From: Ga0077555 sp041397775
Lineage (GTDB): Bacteria > Pseudomonadota > Alphaproteobacteria > Rhizobiales > Hyphomicrobiaceae
DNA: 64,000 nt
Reading direction: 5' to 3'
Assembly: GCA_041397775.1 (NCBI GenBank)
Contig: JAWKWB010000005.1
Location: 310,001-374,000, forward strand
The position numbers were made by a program, and so were the translations under genes. The notes below the pieces were generated by a model. It was not told the DNA's origin, searched no databases, and worked only from the letters and a program-made list of their open reading frames with translations. Of this stretch, positions 60,980 through 64,000 are shown piece by piece. The first letter of the stretch is position 1; each line of letters begins with the position of its first letter.

Positions 60980-61996
60980 ATGGATCACGCCGCCGAGGTC
61001 GTCATCGGATGTCTCGATCGCATCGCGGCCGGCGCGCGCCCGCTCGTCGTCGATGAAGAAACCGGCGCTCTGGCAGCCGAGCTGCACAGCCAAGGCACGT
61101 CGCCCCTGGTCTGGCAGCGCCGCGCCACGCGCCCCGGTCTCGGCACCCCGTGGCCCGCAGGCGATGGCGCAACATCGGCATTCGTGCGGTTGCCCAAGGC
61201 CAAGGATGCCCTCGATCTGGCCCTCCATGCTGCCGCCAGCCTGCTGCAGCCGGGTGCGCCGATGGTCCTGTTCGGTGCCAACGACGAGGGCATCCGCTCC
61301 GCCAACGCGCATCTGGCAAGCGTCACCGAGGCCGTGGCCACGCTGGATGCACGCCGCCATTGCCGCGTTCTCGCCGGCAACCGTGCGGCCCACATCGCGC
61401 AACTGAAAGCGTCCCTCGACGCCTGGCAGCGCACCGCGCAACTGCAGATCGGCGGCAAGCTGCACGACTGGGTCTCCTATCCCGGCGTCTTCGCGCACGG
61501 CGGCCTCGATGCGGGAACGGCGATGTTGATCGCGCACATGCCTGCAATTCCACGCACCGCGCGCGTGCTGGATTTCGCAGCCGGCGCCGGCGTGCTCTCC
61601 GCAGCCGTGCTCGACCGCACGCCGTCAGCGCTCGTCGATATGCTGGAAATCGACACGATCGCCCTCGAAGCCGCCCGCCGCAACGTCCCCGCTGCCCGGC
61701 CCGTCGCAGGCTGTGCGCTGTCCGATGCGCCCGCATCCCGCTACGACCTGATCATCTCCAATCCTCCGATCCACGATGGCGTGAGCGAGGACCACGCCGT
61801 GCTGCGGGCGTTGATCGCGGAAGCCCCCGAGCGGCTCTCAGGCGGCGGACACCTGCTGCTCGTCGTGCAGCGGCGCCTGCCGGCCCAGGCTTGGGTCGTG
61901 GAGACGTTTGAAGCATGTACCGTCTTGGCCGAGGATGGTCGCTTTCGCGTACTCACGGCCCAGCGCCCGGAGAGCCAGCGCCAGCATCGGCGCTGA
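60980..61996 (+). CDS. rsmC: RsmC-like class I methyltransferase (16S rRNA G1207 N2 type)
   Basis: A 338-residue protein with a degenerate N-terminal half and an intact C-terminal MTS domain. SAM-binding LDFAAGAGVLSAAVL is present, as is LEIDTIALEAARRN. The nucleobase motif NPP is in IISNPPIHDGVSEDHAVLRA. RsmC methylates G1207 of 16S rRNA, and the duplicated-domain layout fits. An RlmG-like activity is a less likely alternative. It lies 19 bp after nth and converges on hisF with 6 bp between stops. Confidence 0.85.
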   Translation: MDHAAEVVIGCLDRIAAGARPLVVDEETGALAAELHSQGTSPLVWQRRATRPGLGTPWPAGDGATSAFVRLPKAKDALDLALHAAASLLQPGAPMVLFGANDEGIRSANAHLASVTEAVATLDARRHCRVLAGNRAAHIAQLKASLDAWQRTAQLQIGGKLHDWVSYPGVFAHGGLDAGTAMLIAHMPAIPRTARVLDFAAGAGVLSAAVLDRTPSALVDMLEIDTIALEAARRNVPAARPVAGCALSDAPASRYDLIISNPPIHDGVSEDHAVLRALIAEAPERLSGGGHLLLVVQRRLPAQAWVVETFEACTVLAEDGRFRVLTAQRPESQRQHRR

Positions 61997-62002
61997 AGCT
62001 CG

Positions 62003-62779
62003 TCAGGTATCCAGGCGGATATTCAGGCCCGCAGCGGCCATGTGTCGCTTGGCCTGGCCGATGGTGTAGGTGCCGAAGTGGAAGATGGACGCCGCCAGCA
62101 CCGCGCTCGCATGCCCTTCGCGCACGCCGGCCACGAGGTGGTCCAGCGTGCCCACGCCGCCCGACGCGATGACGGGAACGGGCACCGCATCCGCGATGGC
62201 GCGCGTCAGGGCGATGTCGAACCCCGCCTTGGTGCCGTCGCGGTCCATCGACGTCAGCAGGATTTCGCCAGCCCCCAGGCTCACGACCTCGCGCGCGTAG
62301 GCGATGGCGTCGATGCCTGTCGGCTTGCGGCCGCCATGCGTGAAGATTTCCCAGCGCTCGGGCGCCCCGTCCGCCGACACGCGCTTGGCGTCTATGGCGA
62401 CGACGATGCACTGGGCGCCGAATTTTTCGGCGCCTTCGCGCACGAATTCGCGACGGTGAACGGCCGCCGTGTTGATCGAGACCTTGTCGGCACCAGCCTG
62501 CAGGAGCTTGCGGATATCCTCCACCGCGCGAACGCCGCCCCCCACCGTCAGAGGCATGAAGCAGCGCTCGGCCGTGCGCTCCACGATATCGAAAATGGTG
62601 TCGCGGTTTTCGTGGCTGGCCGTAATGTCGAGGAAGCACAACTCGTCGGCCCCCGCCGCGTCATAGGCGGCAGCCGCCTCCACGGGATCGCCGGCATCGA
62701 TCAGGTCGACGAAGTTCACACCCTTCACCACACGTCCATCCTTGACGTCGAGGCAGGGAATGATGCGCACTTTCAACAT
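62003..62779 (-). CDS. hisF: Imidazole glycerol phosphate synthase subunit HisF
   Basis: The cyclase subunit, forming imidazole glycerol phosphate and AICAR using ammonia from HisH. The 258-residue TIM barrel has the catalytic pair D11 (IIPCLDVKDGRVVKG) and D130 (CIVVAIDAKRVS). Phosphate-loop glycines are in LTVGGGVRAVEDI and IASGGVGTLDHL. The ATG at 62779 is the standard N-terminus. hisH and hisA, often adjacent, are not in this window. Confidence 0.96.
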   Translation of the reverse strand: MLKVRIIPCLDVKDGRVVKGVNFVDLIDAGDPVEAAAAYDAAGADELCFLDITASHENRDTIFDIVERTAERCFMPLTVGGGVRAVEDIRKLLQAGADKVSINTAAVHRREFVREGAEKFGAQCIVVAIDAKRVSADGAPERWEIFTHGGRKPTGIDAIAYAREVVSLGAGEILLTSMDRDGTKAGFDIALTRAIADAVPVPVIASGGVGTLDHLVAGVREGHASAVLAASIFHFGTYTIGQAKRHMAAAGLNIRLDT

Positions 62780-62786
62780 CGTTCGG

Positions 62787-63548
62787 TCATTGCTCCGCAG
62801 GTTTCGCGCCCACTCTTAACGGCATTCGCCCATTCGCCGCAATCTCGGTGATCAGCTTCTTCAGAATGGCGTCGGCGAATTCGTCGAACGTGGCCGCTGT
62901 CACGAGAAACGCATTGGGACCGCCGATGACACTGCCGCGGTAGTAGGCATCCAATGTCGGGTCCAGCTCGAGGATCGGCAGGCCGTTGATCGTCACGCCG
63001 GCGGCAACCGCCTCGTCGCGCGCATCCTCGGCAGGCCGCCCCCGGTTGTTGACGCCATCGCCGGAGATGTCGATCACACGCCGCAAGGCCCGGAAGGGTG
63101 CTCGCGAAAGCATGTCGTGTGCATGGCCGATCGCCCCGCTGATCGAGGTGCCGCCGCTGAACAGCTGGCGCGGCGCCCGGTCGATGGCGGCAGCGAACGC
63201 CTCGAGCGATGCGCGGTCCCTGAGCAGGGTCCACGGCACCGTCTCGACCTGCATCTCAGGCCCCGTCCATTGCACCATGCTGACCGCGATGGCCTGGTGC
63301 AGGCCCGTCCCGATCGCCCGATGGACGCGCGGATTGCGGAAGGCGGCGACATATCCCTGCTTTTGCAGCTCGAAGCGACGCTCGTTGACGCTGCCCGATG
63401 CGTCGACGGCCAGGACCAGCACCAGATCCACGTCCCTCGGCCCGGAGCTGTGCTGCTGGGCCGACGCTGCGCCAAAGGTCAGCCCTCCCGCCATATGGCC
63501 GGCGAGAAGGAGGAGAGCTGCAAACGCATGGACCACTGCCGATCGCAT
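62787..63548 (-). CDS. DUF1194 VWA-type secreted protein
   Basis: A 253-residue exported protein with a von Willebrand A-like fold. A signal peptide (AVVHAFAALLLLAGHMAGGL) ends near SAAQ. The MIDAS-type metal site begins DASGS in LVLAVDASGSVNERRFELQ. FSGGTSISGAIGHAHDML and RRVIDISGDGVNNRGRPAED supply the other loop residues. Function of DUF1194 is unknown. The ATG at 63548 is used. It lies 7 bp upstream of hisF on the same strand, which suggests cotranscription. Confidence 0.9.
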   Translation of the reverse strand: MRSAVVHAFAALLLLAGHMAGGLTFGAASAQQHSSGPRDVDLVLVLAVDASGSVNERRFELQKQGYVAAFRNPRVHRAIGTGLHQAIAVSMVQWTGPEMQVETVPWTLLRDRASLEAFAAAIDRAPRQLFSGGTSISGAIGHAHDMLSRAPFRALRRVIDISGDGVNNRGRPAEDARDEAVAAGVTINGLPILELDPTLDAYYRGSVIGGPNAFLVTAATFDEFADAILKKLITEIAANGRMPLRVGAKPAEQ

Positions 63549-63654
63549 GTGCCACCTGCCGCGCTGTGCGCCGGCCCTCGAGCCCGCGCGATACGAAGGC
63601 AACTTGCATCATCAATCCGACGCCGGCGTGGCAGGCCGCCTGGCCGCCACCGCG

Positions 63655-64000
63655 TCACGCGCTCGTATGCGTGTCCGCCATGTCGCCGGCCAGCACCGTG
63701 GACAGCCGCTCCCGGATCGACGTCCGCCGCACGTCGTTGGTGATCTTCTTGTTGGTCAGGTCCGTGACGTAGAAGGCGTCGACGGCACGCTCCCCGAACG
63801 TCGTGATGTGTGCCGAGGTGATGTCGAGATTGAGATCCGAGAGTTCGCTCGTCAGCTCGTACAATAGACCCGGCCGGTCGAGCCCTGCCACCTCGACGAC
63901 GGTGAATTGATCGGAGACGTCGTTGTCGATCACCACTTCCGGCGTCACGCTGAAGGCGCGCAGCGTACCCCTGATCTCCCGCCGCTTGGCCATCAGCGCG
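63655..64000 (-). CDS. glnD: GlnD (PII uridylyltransferase), C-terminal end
   Basis: Only the C-terminal ACT domain of the nitrogen-sensing bifunctional PII uridylyltransferase/uridylyl-removing enzyme lies in the window. The 5' end is beyond base 64000. Visible: FTVVEVAGLDRPGLLYELTS with DLNLDITSAHITTFGERAVD and AFYVTDLTNKKITND. This ACT pair senses glutamine. The internal ATG at 63993 is not a true start. Confidence 0.9.
   Translation of the reverse strand, partial: ALMAKRREIRGTLRAFSVTPEVVIDNDVSDQFTVVEVAGLDRPGLLYELTSELSDLNLDITSAHITTFGERAVDAFYVTDLTNKKITNDVRRTSIRERLSTVLAGDMADTHTSA

Overview
The window is a 64 kb piece of a high-GC alphaproteobacterial chromosome. The lineage call is an inference from gene content and gene order: hom-glpX-recJ, a class I PHA synthase, psd-pssA, a DUF2244 gene divergent from nth, peroxiredoxin/AsmA-like neighbours, and many acyl-CoA, MaoC and LLM-type catabolic genes. 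These look like a free-living soil or water organism of the Rhodospirillales/Hyphomicrobiales type. No rRNA, tRNA, CRISPR array, prophage or complete insertion sequence was recognised.

Layout. 1-8.8 kb: the end of a GMC oxidoreductase, a secreted protein of unknown function, then a minus-strand block of TrmJ-type methyltransferase, recJ, glpX, hom, an aminotransferase and a lipoprotein. 8.9-19.2 kb: phaC, a DUF1499 membrane protein, an MBL-fold hydrolase, a dimethylglycine/sarcosine-dehydrogenase-like enzyme, a secreted triple-repeat protein and a CoA-transferase operon. 19.2-27.4 kb: an XRE regulator, a D-2-hydroxyacid dehydrogenase, two LLM oxidoreductases, a CcdA/thioredoxin pair whose thioredoxin reads UGA at the first active-site cysteine, a carboxymuconolactone decarboxylase, eda, an amidase and cutA. 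27.5-35.2 kb: nadK, a sulfotransferase and a five-gene oligopeptide-type ABC importer. 35.6-43.4 kb: a TetR regulator, lutABC, a MaoC-like hydratase, an SMP-30 lactonase, an SDR and an enoyl-CoA hydratase. 43.4-51.2 kb: DUF599, two arsenosugar-type glycosyltransferases split by a Tat-exported MBL hydrolase, an MmgE/PrpD protein, a GST, a bactofilin, a ferritin-like DUF455 protein and a 1-Cys Bcp. 51.5-64 kb: a large AsmA/YhdP-like protein, an SDR, a DegP-type protease, psd-pssA, DUF2244/nth, an RsmC-like methyltransferase, hisF, a VWA-type DUF1194 protein and the 3' end of glnD.

Two signals stand out. First, the thioredoxin-like gene beside ccdA has UGA exactly where the WCxxC motif should have its first Cys, with a good Shine-Dalgarno and an intact frame on both sides. 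This is either a selenocysteine protein or a very fresh nonsense mutation. Second, a 169-bp element occurs twice (26839-27007 and 46886-47054). Each copy is two related long hairpins in inverted orientation around an AATCATAT linker, and base pairs that differ between the copies change on both arms. This points to a selected structure or a REPIN/MITE-like mobile repeat.

Most of the remaining genes are housekeeping or catabolic types with clear families. Substrates of the LLM, CoA-transferase, SDR and ABC systems cannot be told from sequence alone.
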